From Bog-756 sp963830165 (GTDB lineage: Bacteria; Actinomycetota; Acidimicrobiia; Acidimicrobiales; RAAP-2): 64,000 nt of DNA. Below are positions 39,960-48,597 of the stretch, piece after piece. The stretch lies in the NCBI GenBank assembly GCA_963830165.1, contig CAWHKZ010000005.1:248001-312000 (forward strand). Direction: 5' to 3'. Position 1 is the first letter of the stretch. Every line of letters begins with the position of its first letter. The position numbers were made by a program, and so were the translations under genes. The notes below the pieces were generated by a model. The model was given only the letters and a program-made list of their open reading frames with translations. It did no database searches and was not told the origin of the DNA.

Positions 39960-41039
39960 GTGGCGACCACGGGGGACGAGCAGCCCGCCTCCCCCGGACC
40001 CGTGGTGTGGCGGGCGACGCCGCCAGGTCACAGACGGCGGTTCCGGATAGCCATCGGGCTCGCGGTCGTGGCCGTGGGGCTCATCGCCCTGGGCGTCGCC
40101 GGCCACTCCCTCCTCGCCGAGTCCATCGCCACCTTCGGACACCTGCGATGGATCTGGATCCCTCCGGCCATCGTGGCCGAGGTCACGTCGATGGGTGCGT
40201 TCGCCCGCATGCAGCGCCACCTGTTCCGGGTCTGCGGCGTCCGCATGCGGCTGCGTTCGACCCTGGCCGTGACCTATGCGAGCAACGCCGTCTCCCTCTC
40301 GCTACCGGTCGCCGGTCCGGCCGCCTCCGTCGGCTACTCCTTCACGCAGTTCCGTCGCTACGGCGCCGACTCGGCCGCCACGGGCTGGACGCTCGCCGTC
40401 TCGTGGGTGATCTCGACGTTCACCCTGGGTGTGGTGCTGGCAGCGGGTGCGGTGTCGAGTGGCAACCCGACCGCAGGGATCATCGGACTCGTGAGCGCCG
40501 CGGCGGCAGTCGTGCCGATGGTGGGCGCGCTGCTCGCGCTCCGCAGCGAGCACGCCCGGGCGGTCATCCGGCGGCTCGCCCTGTCGGCCTGGGCCACCAT
40601 CGGTCGCGTCACCCGCCGTCCGGCCGGGCCGTGGACGGCGTCGCTGCCGATCGACGCCTTCCTGGACGAACTGGCGGCCGTCAAGATGTCCGGCACCTCG
40701 TACGTCCACGTGGGTGCGCTGTCGCTGTGGAACTGGCTCGGCAATGCGCTCTGCCTGGTGTTCTCCATCCTCGCCACCGGCGGGGGCGTCCCGTGGCACG
40801 GGCTCCTGCTGGCCTACGCGGCCGGCACCGGTGCCGCCCTCCTCCCCCTCACCCCGGGTGGGGTCGGCGTGGTCGAGGTCGCCCTGGCCGCGGCACTGGT
40901 GGTGGCCGGCATGCACGGTCCCCACGCGTTGGCGGCGGTGATCGTCTTCCGCATCCTCAGTTTCTGGCTGATCATCGCCATCGGCTGGGTGGTCGTCGCC
41001 GTCCTGTACCGGTCGACCCGGATCAGGCCGCTGGCCTAG
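39960..41039 (+). CDS. YbhN/LPG-synthase-like flippase-type membrane protein
   Basis: The 359-residue protein has about eight membrane segments and the LPG_synthase_TM (PF03706) features: LRSTLAVTYASNAVSLSLPVAGPAAS early, and LLPLTPGGVGVVEVALAAAL near the end. It lacks the cytosolic synthetase domain of MprF, so it is a flippase-like or YbhN-type protein that may move or organise lipids. It begins with GTG at 39960. It converges with the next gene. Confidence 0.82.
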   Translation: MATTGDEQPASPGPVVWRATPPGHRRRFRIAIGLAVVAVGLIALGVAGHSLLAESIATFGHLRWIWIPPAIVAEVTSMGAFARMQRHLFRVCGVRMRLRSTLAVTYASNAVSLSLPVAGPAASVGYSFTQFRRYGADSAATGWTLAVSWVISTFTLGVVLAAGAVSSGNPTAGIIGLVSAAAAVVPMVGALLALRSEHARAVIRRLALSAWATIGRVTRRPAGPWTASLPIDAFLDELAAVKMSGTSYVHVGALSLWNWLGNALCLVFSILATGGGVPWHGLLLAYAAGTGAALLPLTPGGVGVVEVALAAALVVAGMHGPHALAAVIVFRILSFWLIIAIGWVVVAVLYRSTRIRPLA

Positions 41040-41085
41040 CCGTCCCGCCCACCCGGGAGCCGGCCGACGGGGGGGGACCCGCCGG

Positions 41086-43173
41086 TCACGACCCCGACGA
41101 GGCCCCGGCGATCGGCGCCGTCAGCTGGAACCCTCCCGAGGACGGGAGGAGCTCGGCGTCGCCGTAGGAGAACACGGTGCCGGCGGCGTCGACGAGCCAG
41201 TACCCGTCGCCGCTCGGGGTGGGACCGAAGCCGACCAGCGGTGGGGAGGCCGGGAGCCCCTGACCGGGGACGGAGCCGAGAAAGGGTGCGTCGCCGAAGG
41301 CGAACACGCCGCCGTCGGCGGCCAGCAGCCAGTAGCCACGTCCGTCGGGCGTCCCGGCCAAGCCGGTGACGGGCTGGTTCAGCGCGGTACCGCCGGTCGA
41401 GCCCAGGAACGGGGCGTCGCCGAAGGCGAACACACCGCCGTCGGCGGCCACCTCCCAGTAGCCCCGTCCGTCGGGCGTGGACGCGATGCCGACGATCGGC
41501 TGGTTGAGGTGCACGGAACCCAGCGAGCCGGCATAGTCGGCATCACCGAAGGCGAACACACCGCCGTCGGCGGCCACCTCCCAGTAGCCCCGTCCGTCGG
41601 GCGTGGACGCGATGCCGACGATCGGCTGGTCGAGACGGGCCCCGCTCATCGAGCCGTAGAACCCGGCGTCACCGAAGGCGAAGACCCCGCCGTCGGCGGC
41701 CACCTGCCAGTAGCCCTGGCGGTCGGGCGTGGCCACGATGCCGACGATCGGCCGGGCGAGCGGGCGCCCGCTCATGGAGCCGAAGAAGGTGGCGTCGCCC
41801 AGGGCGAACGCCCCGCCGTCCCTCGAGGCGAGGAGGAGTCCTTGGCTCTGGGAGGGCGGGAGTGTCGTCTGCTCGATCAACGACCGGAGGCCGGGATCGT
41901 TCTGGCTCGGTTGGACGGACGCACTCCCGACGGCCCAGCAGGCGAGTGACTGCGCACAGGAGACCGAATCGAGGAAGCCCAGGGCTCCGACCGTCGGGCT
42001 GGAGTCGATCGCCCACGTCCCGCCGTCCCAGCTCTCGACGAACCCCTGCGGCTGGAATCCGGCGCCACCATCGCCGCCGAAGGAGCCGAAGGAGCCGACG
42101 GCCCAGCAGCGGTCGGGGGCCATGCAGGTGACCGAACCCAGGATGTTCCCCGCGGAGGCGTCGGCGTCCGGGGTGGCGACCTGCGACCATCCGGTACCGT
42201 CCCAGCGCTCCATCAGCGTGGACCCGGCGATGCCGTCGGCATCGGTGACCGAGCCGGACGCCCAGCACTCGATGGCGCTCGTACAGGTCACGCTCGAGAG
42301 ATACCCGCCGTCGGGGGCGGGCGCGGCCACGCTGGGTACCACCGACCAGGACGCGCCGTCCCACCGTTCGACGAGACCCTGGTTGCCGATGGCCGCCGGG
42401 AAGATCGGCAGGAAGTTGGGGTTCTGCTGGGCCGCCCCGGCGGAGCCCACCGCCCAGCAGTCCGAGGCGACGCACGTCACCGAGTCGAGCTGGTCGTAGG
42501 CCTGTCCGGTGTCGGGGCCCGCCACGATCGTCCACGACGCGCCGTTCCACCGCTCGGCGACGGCGTGCAGCGCGCCACCGTTCGCGTCCGTCCCGTATCC
42601 CACGGCCCAACAGTCCGAGGACGACGCGCAGCTGACGCTCTGCAGGATCCCGCCCACGGTCCCGGCCGGCGTCGGCGACGGCACGTGCGACCACCCCGTG
42701 CCGTCCCAGTGCTCGGTCAGGGTGCCCGTCGGATTGCCGTCGCCGGCGACGCCGAGCACGGCACCTACGGCCCAGCAGTCCGATGTGGTGACGCACGTCA
42801 CGTCGAACAGTCCTCCGCCGTCGGAGTCCGGGATGGTCGCGGTCCGCTGGAGGGACCATGTCGAGCCGTCCCACCGCTGGACCAGGGGTGCGTAGGACGC
42901 GTTCGAGGTGATGTCCGAGATGCTGATGCCGACGGCCCAGCAGGTCACCGTGTCCGCGCAGGTCGATCCGAGCAGGACGTCGTCACCGCCTGTCCCGGGA
43001 GCGGTCACGACGGCCCACGACGCACCTCCCGTGGCGCCGGCCCGTCCCGCCGCGGGCACGGCCGTCAGGACCACCACCGCACAGGCGACCGCGGCGGCCC
43101 GGGTGAGGAACGAAGCTGTGCCCGTCCGCCGGCGCCGGCCCCCGCCACGACACGAATCCGATTGTGAGTTCAT
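41086..43173 (-). CDS. Secreted propeller protein with CWAVG repeats and YWxVAADGG repeats
   Basis: The 695-residue protein has a signal peptide (ASFLTRAAAVACAVVVLTAV). Residues ~60-460 carry about eight copies of VTCxSxxDCWAVGS-type motifs between WDGxxWS blades, a pattern of actinobacterial beta-propellers with paired cysteines that may form disulfides. Residues ~460-690 hold six 42-residue YWxVAADGGVFAFGDA units. The start ATG at 43173 gives a normal signal peptide; a start at 43191 is possible, as is one further upstream. Function unknown, probably an exported surface protein related to the giant FN3 protein through the repeats. Confidence 0.78.
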   Translation of the reverse strand: MNSQSDSCRGGGRRRRTGTASFLTRAAAVACAVVVLTAVPAAGRAGATGGASWAVVTAPGTGGDDVLLGSTCADTVTCWAVGISISDITSNASYAPLVQRWDGSTWSLQRTATIPDSDGGGLFDVTCVTTSDCWAVGAVLGVAGDGNPTGTLTEHWDGTGWSHVPSPTPAGTVGGILQSVSCASSSDCWAVGYGTDANGGALHAVAERWNGASWTIVAGPDTGQAYDQLDSVTCVASDCWAVGSAGAAQQNPNFLPIFPAAIGNQGLVERWDGASWSVVPSVAAPAPDGGYLSSVTCTSAIECWASGSVTDADGIAGSTLMERWDGTGWSQVATPDADASAGNILGSVTCMAPDRCWAVGSFGSFGGDGGAGFQPQGFVESWDGGTWAIDSSPTVGALGFLDSVSCAQSLACWAVGSASVQPSQNDPGLRSLIEQTTLPPSQSQGLLLASRDGGAFALGDATFFGSMSGRPLARPIVGIVATPDRQGYWQVAADGGVFAFGDAGFYGSMSGARLDQPIVGIASTPDGRGYWEVAADGGVFAFGDADYAGSLGSVHLNQPIVGIASTPDGRGYWEVAADGGVFAFGDAPFLGSTGGTALNQPVTGLAGTPDGRGYWLLAADGGVFAFGDAPFLGSVPGQGLPASPPLVGFGPTPSGDGYWLVDAAGTVFSYGDAELLPSSGGFQLTAPIAGASSGS
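41100..41845 (-). repeat. Six tandem 126-bp YWxVAADGG repeats in the CWAVG protein gene
   Basis: The units encode RGYWEVAADGGVFAFGDA-type 42-residue blocks. The middle copies are near-identical in DNA, especially 41430-41480 and 41560-41610, whereas the outer copies have drifted. They are homologous to the repeats at 39115-39840 on the opposite strand 1.3 kb away, in a protein with different neighbouring domains. Confidence 0.8.
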
Positions 43174-43280
43174 TGGACGCAATAGTCCCATCCGGGCGGC
43201 GGGCCCAGGTGGACCGCAGGCGGGTGGGTGGGCCCTGCCAGGCACGAGCCCCCGTGGGCGGGACTCCGCCGGAGTGTGAG

Positions 43281-43688
43281 TCAGACGATGCGGTCGTCGG
43301 CCAGGAGACGCTGGCCGAGGCGTTGGAGCTCCGTCACCATGCGCCGGGCACTGGCGACCTTCGCCTGCAACAACGTGCGTTCCGGTCCCTTCGGATCACC
43401 GAAGGCCAGCACGACCTCGTGGCCCACCTCCGACAACGTCGAGACGATCGAATCGAGCTGGCGCGCCCCCCACGGGTCGGGACACGGATCGCCCACGAGC
43501 GCCAGCTCCGCGCTGCGGGACTGCTCGCCGAGCCCTTTGGCCCGCTCCAGGTTGTCCGGCGGATCGCCGTCGATGATCGACTCCAATCGCCCGCAGTTGG
43601 CACTGAGGCTCTCGAAGATCCCGGCCGACCTCTGGAACCACTCGGACACCCGCTCCACGTAGACGAACGCCCCGCTTGCCTCGCTCAT
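43281..43688 (-). CDS. Small helical protein of unknown function
   Basis: The 135-residue protein (ATG at 43688) has no recognisable domain. It is helical and charged with a single short Gly/Pro-rich stretch (GDPPDNLERAKGLGEQ), no signal peptide and no membrane segment. The C-terminus (ARRMVTELQRLGQRLL) could be a coiled coil. It lies alone, divergent from a SnoaL-like gene 171 bases away and 107 bases from the start of the secreted propeller gene on the same strand. Confidence 0.6.
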   Translation of the reverse strand: MSEASGAFVYVERVSEWFQRSAGIFESLSANCGRLESIIDGDPPDNLERAKGLGEQSRSAELALVGDPCPDPWGARQLDSIVSTLSEVGHEVVLAFGDPKGPERTLLQAKVASARRMVTELQRLGQRLLADDRIV

Positions 43689-43859
43689 GCCGCCATCGTG
43701 CCACGGAGCGCCCGCCGGAGGGTGACCACCGCGAAGCCGGCCCCTGCGGGGCCCGCACGGTCAGCCCCCCGGGGGACCGACGACGGGGACGTCCACGGTG
43801 GCCCGGACCGGTCGGCCAGTGGCTAGCCTCGTCGGAGCAGCGGACGGAGGAGGCCCGGA

Positions 43860-44240
43860 GTGTCAGACGACGAAACAGCCGAGCGGACGGTGCGGGCCTG
43901 CATGGCCGCACTCGAGGCCCACGACACCGACGCGATCGCGCTGCTCATGACCGACGATGTCGTGTACCACAACATCCCCATGGAGCCGGCGGTGGGGCTG
44001 GACGCGACCCGGGCCTTCCTGGACGGGTTCTTCGGCATGTTCGCCGGCACGACGGTCGAGATCCTGCACCTCGCCGTACGGGACGGCGTCGTGCTCACCG
44101 AGCGGATCGACACGTTCACCATGGACGGGAAGAAGGCGCCGCTCCCGGTGATGGGTACCTTCGAGATCCGGGACGGGAAGATCTGCGCCTGGAGGGACTA
44201 CTTCGACCTGGCCCAGGTCACCGCCATGCTGACCCCCTGA
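43860..44240 (+). CDS. SnoaL/limonene-epoxide-hydrolase-like protein
   Basis: The 126-residue protein has the NTF2-like fold: TVRACMAALEAHDTDAIALLMTDD, DVVYHNIPMEPAVGLDATRAFLDGF and TFEIRDGKICAWRDYFDL. The Asp, Tyr and Asn placements (DDVVYHNIP, WRDYFD) are as in limonene-1,2-epoxide hydrolases, which open epoxides by an Asp-Arg-Asp charge relay; the Arg in WRDYF is present. The start is GTG after GGAGGAGG. The substrate is not known. It converges with a cupin gene and the two are only 24 bases apart at their ends. Confidence 0.75.
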   Translation: MSDDETAERTVRACMAALEAHDTDAIALLMTDDVVYHNIPMEPAVGLDATRAFLDGFFGMFAGTTVEILHLAVRDGVVLTERIDTFTMDGKKAPLPVMGTFEIRDGKICAWRDYFDLAQVTAMLTP

Positions 44241-44264
44241 CCCCGGGGTGGCGCCGGCCGCGGG

Positions 44265-44780
44265 TCAGTCGTCGACCCACCGGTCGCGGAGGTCCTGCAG
44301 CCACGCCGGCAGTTCGATCGGCGGGTCGGGCAACGCCTCGGCCCCGTGCTCGGCCAGCGCCCGTTCGAACGAGGCGGGGTCGTCGCCCCAGCCCCGCGGG
44401 TCTCCCATCATGACCTCGAAGAGGACCGCCCCCTCCTCGCCGGCCACGAAGGGACCGAAGGCCGCCCCGTACGGGAGTTCGATGTGCGTGCCGGCGGGGC
44501 AGAGCCGGTCGCCGCAGAGGATCTCGCCCTCGAGGACCATGAGTACGTGGGGGCTCAGGTGGCCGTGCCGGCGCTGGATGACCCCGGGGTCCCACCTCGC
44601 ATAGAGCGAGAGGTAGAGGGGATCGGCGGAGAAGGCGAGCCACTTCTCCCACACCGACGCCACCGTCCCGTCCGCCCGTCGGACGGCGCGCACCTGCTGC
44701 CAGGGCACGTCGGGGTCGTCGAGGTGGCGGAACACCGGCTCCAGCCCCGGTGTCCTCACCACCGACGGGTCGTCGACCAT
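44265..44780 (-). CDS. Cupin-domain protein
   Basis: The 171-residue protein has a cupin fold: WDPGVIQRRHGHLSPHVLMVLEG carries the HxH metal pair, and CPAGTHIELPYGAAFGP is the second motif. Single-domain cupins bind Fe, Mn or other metals and are enzymes or sensors. Which applies is unknown. Start: ATG at 44780. It is convergent with the SnoaL-like gene. Confidence 0.75.
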   Translation of the reverse strand: MVDDPSVVRTPGLEPVFRHLDDPDVPWQQVRAVRRADGTVASVWEKWLAFSADPLYLSLYARWDPGVIQRRHGHLSPHVLMVLEGEILCGDRLCPAGTHIELPYGAAFGPFVAGEEGAVLFEVMMGDPRGWGDDPASFERALAEHGAEALPDPPIELPAWLQDLRDRWVDD

Positions 44781-44883
44781 GGCCGCAGGCTACCGGACCC
44801 GACCCGCGGGGAGGGTGGCCGCCACCTCCGCCGACCGGGCTCGATCCACACGCCGCGCCGTCCGGGGCCACGGTCCGAGGGCG

Positions 44884-45969
44884 TCAGGCGGGGTGGCCCA
44901 GGAGGACGTCCCCGGCGGAGTCGACGGCGGCACAGAACGTCGCCGTCGGACACGAGATGGCCGTCAGGTGGTGCCCGGGGTCGGCGTCGATCGAGGACCA
45001 GGTCGTGCCGCTCCACTGGAGGACGTCCCCGGCGGAGTCGACGGCGGCACAGTACGTGGACGAGGCGCACGAGATGCCGGTGGGAGAGGGCCCCACGGAG
45101 GTGGCGGAGGGCTGGCCGGACTCGATGCGGACCGGCGTGCCCCATGTCTGGCCGTTGAGGAGCATGACGTCGCCGGAGCTGATCGCCGCCGCACAGAACG
45201 ACGACGTCGGGCAGGTCACCGACGTGAACGATCCGGTCGCGGCATAGCTGTCGGGTTGCGTCCACGACGAGCCGTCCCACTGGGAGATGCCGCCCGAGAC
45301 GGAGACACAGAAGGTGGAGGACACACAGGAGATTCCCGACACCGATCCCCAGTCACCGCTGGTCGCCGTCCACCGACCGTCGTCGAAGGCGAAGGCGTAC
45401 CCCTCGGCGTCGACCGTGGCGCAGTAGCCGGTCGGGGCACAACCGACGGCGCCCAGATCGGTCGCCCCCGGGAGGGTCTGGGGCGCCGACCACACGAGGC
45501 CGGTACCGGTGACGACCTGGGATCCGGCGGTGGGGACGGCCGCACAGAGCGTCGGACCGCCACAGGAGACGGAGATCGCACCCTGGCCGATCGGCCCGCT
45601 GGCGGGGGTCACCGGCCCCGACCAGGTGGATCCCTGGAAGTAGTGGATTCCCCCGTTCGCATCGACGGCGACACAGGACGTGGGCGTGGCACAGGAGACG
45701 GAGTCGAGGCCCGCACCCGACGCCACGGGGCGGGGGGCTGCGAAGACGAGCTGACCGACGGGTGTGGGACGGGTCGTCGAAGGCGCCGTCCTCCGGGTGG
45801 GGGGCGTCGCGGAGTGGGCGGTGGGTGACGCGGTGCAGGCGGCGGCGAGGAGGCCGAGGACCAGGAGCAGCGCCGGGGCCCCCGCCCGCCCCTTCTTCGC
45901 AGGCGAGCCGGCACCCCCAGGGTGGGACCGGCTGGCGGCACCGGTGTCGGCGGTGGGTGTGGGTGACAT
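44884..45969 (-). CDS. Putative lipoprotein with SCxSxxFCxAVDxxG repeats
   Basis: The 361-residue protein has a lipobox: a hydrophobic LLLVLGLLAAAC ends at Cys 45, the expected lipidation site. After a Pro/Thr-rich linker (~46-72) there are about seven repeated SCxSxxFCAAVDSAGDVLxW blades with two cysteines each, which should fold as a disulfide-locked propeller. The same blade type occurs in the CWAVG protein at 41086-43173. The function is unknown. Its ATG at 45969 follows a weak AGAGG site. Confidence 0.78.
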   Translation of the reverse strand: MSPTPTADTGAASRSHPGGAGSPAKKGRAGAPALLLVLGLLAAACTASPTAHSATPPTRRTAPSTTRPTPVGQLVFAAPRPVASGAGLDSVSCATPTSCVAVDANGGIHYFQGSTWSGPVTPASGPIGQGAISVSCGGPTLCAAVPTAGSQVVTGTGLVWSAPQTLPGATDLGAVGCAPTGYCATVDAEGYAFAFDDGRWTATSGDWGSVSGISCVSSTFCVSVSGGISQWDGSSWTQPDSYAATGSFTSVTCPTSSFCAAAISSGDVMLLNGQTWGTPVRIESGQPSATSVGPSPTGISCASSTYCAAVDSAGDVLQWSGTTWSSIDADPGHHLTAISCPTATFCAAVDSAGDVLLGHPA

Positions 45970-46242
45970 CGTGCGACTGCCTCTTTCGGACTCTTCTCGT
46001 CTTCGGCGGTGGGGCCGTCCTCACCGGTCCGAGGGGCCGAGGAGCACGTCCATGACCGACCATGTTCGCTCAGGTCGTAGACCCACGGGGTCGATGGTCG
46101 CACGAATGTCCGGGCCCCACGGACGGACGACCGGCGGCCGACCGTTGCCCGGCCTCGAAACGCGGCGATCGTCCCCGACGGGTCGGACTACGGTCTTCCC
46201 TGGTGGCGCCCGCGGATCGCCCGAGACGGAAAGGTGGCCCCG

Positions 46243-46797
46243 GTGATCAGCAGCATCCGGCTTCAGCAGGACGAACAGGTCGTCCTCGACATGCTTCCCT
46301 CGGCATTCTGGACGGCTCCCCTGTACGTGGTCACGCTCGGCCTGTGGGCCGTCTGGCGTCAACGGCACCACTTCATCCTCACCAATCAACGGGTGGTGGT
46401 CGCCCAGGGGATCGTGACCAGGAGGGAGAAGGCCGTTCCGCTCAGCCGCGTCCAGGACGTCCGCCTCATTCGCTCCTACCTGGTCGGCGGGCGCGTCCTG
46501 ATGTCGAGTGCCGGAGGCCCGCTGAGCATCCAGACCGTCGGACCGCTCAGCCGGGAGCACGCGAGAGTATTTGCCGATGCCGTCGGCCCCAGGATCGACC
46601 TGGGCGGAGACGGACTGTCCACACCCCTGCGGAACGGCCCGCCACCCGCCGGGTCGCCCGCCGCGGTCCCGTCGACTCCGGCCTGCTGGGCCCCCGACCC
46701 CTACGGCGAGGCCGACCTCCGGTACTGGGACGGCAGGCGCTGGACGGAGCACGTCTCCCCCGCACTCCAGCCGGGCTCCGCTCGGCCCCCCGGATGA
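46243..46797 (+). CDS. Bacterial PH domain protein with C-terminal DUF2510
   Basis: The 184-residue protein (GTG at 46243, AAGG 8 bases upstream; an earlier GTG at 46234 is too near that site) has one or two membrane segments (residues ~22-41), then a bacterial PH (bPH_2) domain: FILTNQRVVVAQGIVTRREKAVPLSRVQDVRL. Residues ~145-175 are a DUF2510 module (WAPDPYGEADLRYWDGRRWTEH), commonly found at the ends of actinobacterial membrane proteins. bPH_2 proteins are linked to membrane organisation but have no defined activity. It converges with csrA. Confidence 0.85.
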   Translation: MISSIRLQQDEQVVLDMLPSAFWTAPLYVVTLGLWAVWRQRHHFILTNQRVVVAQGIVTRREKAVPLSRVQDVRLIRSYLVGGRVLMSSAGGPLSIQTVGPLSREHARVFADAVGPRIDLGGDGLSTPLRNGPPPAGSPAAVPSTPACWAPDPYGEADLRYWDGRRWTEHVSPALQPGSARPPG

Positions 46798-46815
46798 CGG
46801 ACTGAACCCCGGCGG

Positions 46816-47094
46816 TCAGCCCCCGGTCCGGGTTCCCCCGTCGTTGGCGCTGGAGCGCATGTTCGCCTTCTTGGCGGCATGGACCGCCCAGGCGATCTGA
46901 TCGGAGGTCTCGGTCCCGGCTTCGAGGTTCTCCTTGCGGATGCGTTCGAGCACCTCGGCCCGGTCGATGCGGATCTGCCTCGGCGCCTCGATCCCCAGGC
47001 GCACCCGGCCGTTCTCCGAGACCGACACCACCGTGATCACGATGTCGTCCCCGATGAGGATCTTCTCCCCTACTTCACGGGTGAGGGTCAGCAT
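46816..47094 (-). CDS. csrA: Carbon storage regulator CsrA
   Basis: The 92-residue protein has the CsrA fold: MLTLTREVGEKILIGDDI, VTVVSVSENGRVRLGIEAP and RIDRAEVLERI, with the RNA-contacting Leu4 and Arg (GRVRLGIEAPRQI). CsrA is a dimer that binds GGA motifs in mRNA and represses translation, for example of flagellin. The normal length is about 60-75 residues; here a C-terminal tail (~residues 62-92, AAKKANMRSSAND) is added. It is the last gene of the flagellar block and overlaps fliW by 20 bases, the usual pair. An AGGAGG site precedes the ATG. Confidence 0.92.
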   Translation of the reverse strand: MLTLTREVGEKILIGDDIVITVVSVSENGRVRLGIEAPRQIRIDRAEVLERIRKENLEAGTETSDQIAWAVHAAKKANMRSSANDGGTRTGG

Positions 47095-47581
47095 CCGTGC
47101 CTCCTTCAGGCTCGCCGTCGGCCGTCGGGAGAGGCATCGGCGTCCGCACCTGCCAACCGACCTCACTCTCGGCGGCCGCCGGCACGAACTGGTCGGCGGC
47201 TCCGGTGTGGCGGTTGACGACGATCGGGGAGAACAGGTTGACCGTCGTCCGCTCCAGCGGATCGCGGGGGGTCACGATGGCCAGGAGGGCCGCGTCGTCC
47301 GGCGCCACCAGGTCGAGGCTCTCGGCGAACTCCTCGTCCAGCGCCACCTGGTACCGCGGCCACAGTGCGCACGGCGCGGTCACCAGGAAATTCAGTTCGG
47401 GAACGAGTGCGCCGCCTCGCAGCCGCACGGTGTCGCTGCACCGGAGCACCGCGAAGAGCCCGTTCGCCTCGGGGATGGGCTCGATCGTGAAATGGACGGC
47501 GCCGATCCAGCCGAGCATCTCCCGGCGGAACGTGATGCCCATCTCCTGCGCGGTGATGGGACGGCTGCGGGTCGTCTGCAA
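47075..47581 (-). CDS. fliW: Flagellar assembly factor FliW
   Basis: FliW binds CsrA and flagellin, so that free FliW or flagellin relieves CsrA repression. The 168-residue protein shows EMLGWIGAVHFTIEPI, LVPELNFLVTAPCALWPRYQ and LLAIVTPRDPLERTTVNLFSPIVVN, all typical of FliW. The start is an unusual TTG at 47581, chosen because GAAGGAGCCCC precedes it; nearer ATGs would remove the first strand. A C-terminal tail of about 30 residues follows the domain. It overlaps csrA by 20 bases. Confidence 0.87.
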   Translation of the reverse strand: MQTTRSRPITAQEMGITFRREMLGWIGAVHFTIEPIPEANGLFAVLRCSDTVRLRGGALVPELNFLVTAPCALWPRYQVALDEEFAESLDLVAPDDAALLAIVTPRDPLERTTVNLFSPIVVNRHTGAADQFVPAAAESEVGWQVRTPMPLPTADGEPEGGTDADPHP

Positions 47582-47699
47582 GGGGCTCCTTCGCGTTGAT
47601 GGGATCGGCCGTCGGCTGCACGTGGCGTGACGGACACTGTCGTGGGGGGCGCCGATCCTCATGGAGATCCTGCCACCCCAGAGCCGCCTGGAGGGGGGA

Positions 47700-48596
47700 T
47701 CACAGGAAATGGACGAGCGTCTCGGGTATCGCCTGTGATGCCGCCCACATCGCCGCCTGGTAGTTGGTCATCTCGGAGTCGAGCTGCGTGGTCACCGTAG
47801 CCACGTTGACGTCCTCCAGGCCTGCCTGGGTGGTCTGGGTCGCCGTGAGCTGCGTGGTCAACGACGCCGAAGCGTCGGTGACGGCGATCGATGCATTACC
47901 CAGCTCCGCACTGCCCTGTTCAGCCGTGGCGATGTTGCTGTCGAGCGCGGTGAGGGCCGTGTTCAGCTGCGCGGCCGTCGGGGCCCCGGTGCTCAGCTGG
48001 CCGATGACCGTCGACAGGACGGAGAACACGTTGGAGGTGCCGGTGCCGAACAGGGCGGTCCCCGGAACGGACAGCGCGGCCGCCTGTCCCGCGGTGCCGC
48101 CCGGCCCCACGATGACGGTCGGTGTGTCCTGGTTCCCCAGGTAGTTGCCGTTCGCGTCGTAGGCCTCGCTGGCGGCCGAGGTCCCGGCGAAGATGGGCCG
48201 GCCCTCGAACTGGGTGTTGGCCGCGGCCAGCAGGTTGGCGCTGACCCCTTGCAGCTGCTCGGCGATCCCCGTGTAGTTGGCGGCGCTCTCGGAACCCTGG
48301 TTGAGCGCCTGGAGCAGGAGCGTCTGTGCGCTCTGCATGGCGTCCAGCGCGCTGTTCGCCGAGTCGTTGGCCAGGCCGAGCCACGACGTCGCCGTCTGGG
48401 TGTTGTCCTGCCAACTGGCCAGCTGGCTGGCCTGGCCCGACAGCTGGAGGACCTGGGTGACCGCGGCCGGGTCGTCCGAGGGCTGGTTGAGCGCCTTGCC
48501 CGACGACACCTGCTCCTCGAGGGAGGCGATGCTGCTCTCCTGCTGATTGAGCTGCTGGGTGATCGCCTGCGACAGGCTCACGTCTGCGACTCGCAT
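47700..48596 (-). CDS. flgL: Flagellar hook-filament junction protein FlgL
   Basis: The 298-residue protein has FlgL/flagellin-type ends: a helix of the SxxxxLNQQESSIASLEEQVSSGKALNQPSDDP kind at the start, and VTTQLDSEMTNYQAAMWAASQAI at the end, with a variable domain (~130-220) between. It joins the hook-associated FlgK to the filament. The ATG at 48596 lies one base after the flgK stop, so translation may be coupled. Confidence 0.9.
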   Translation of the reverse strand: MRVADVSLSQAITQQLNQQESSIASLEEQVSSGKALNQPSDDPAAVTQVLQLSGQASQLASWQDNTQTATSWLGLANDSANSALDAMQSAQTLLLQALNQGSESAANYTGIAEQLQGVSANLLAAANTQFEGRPIFAGTSAASEAYDANGNYLGNQDTPTVIVGPGGTAGQAAALSVPGTALFGTGTSNVFSVLSTVIGQLSTGAPTAAQLNTALTALDSNIATAEQGSAELGNASIAVTDASASLTTQLTATQTTQAGLEDVNVATVTTQLDSEMTNYQAAMWAASQAIPETLVHFL

Positions 48597-48597
48597 G

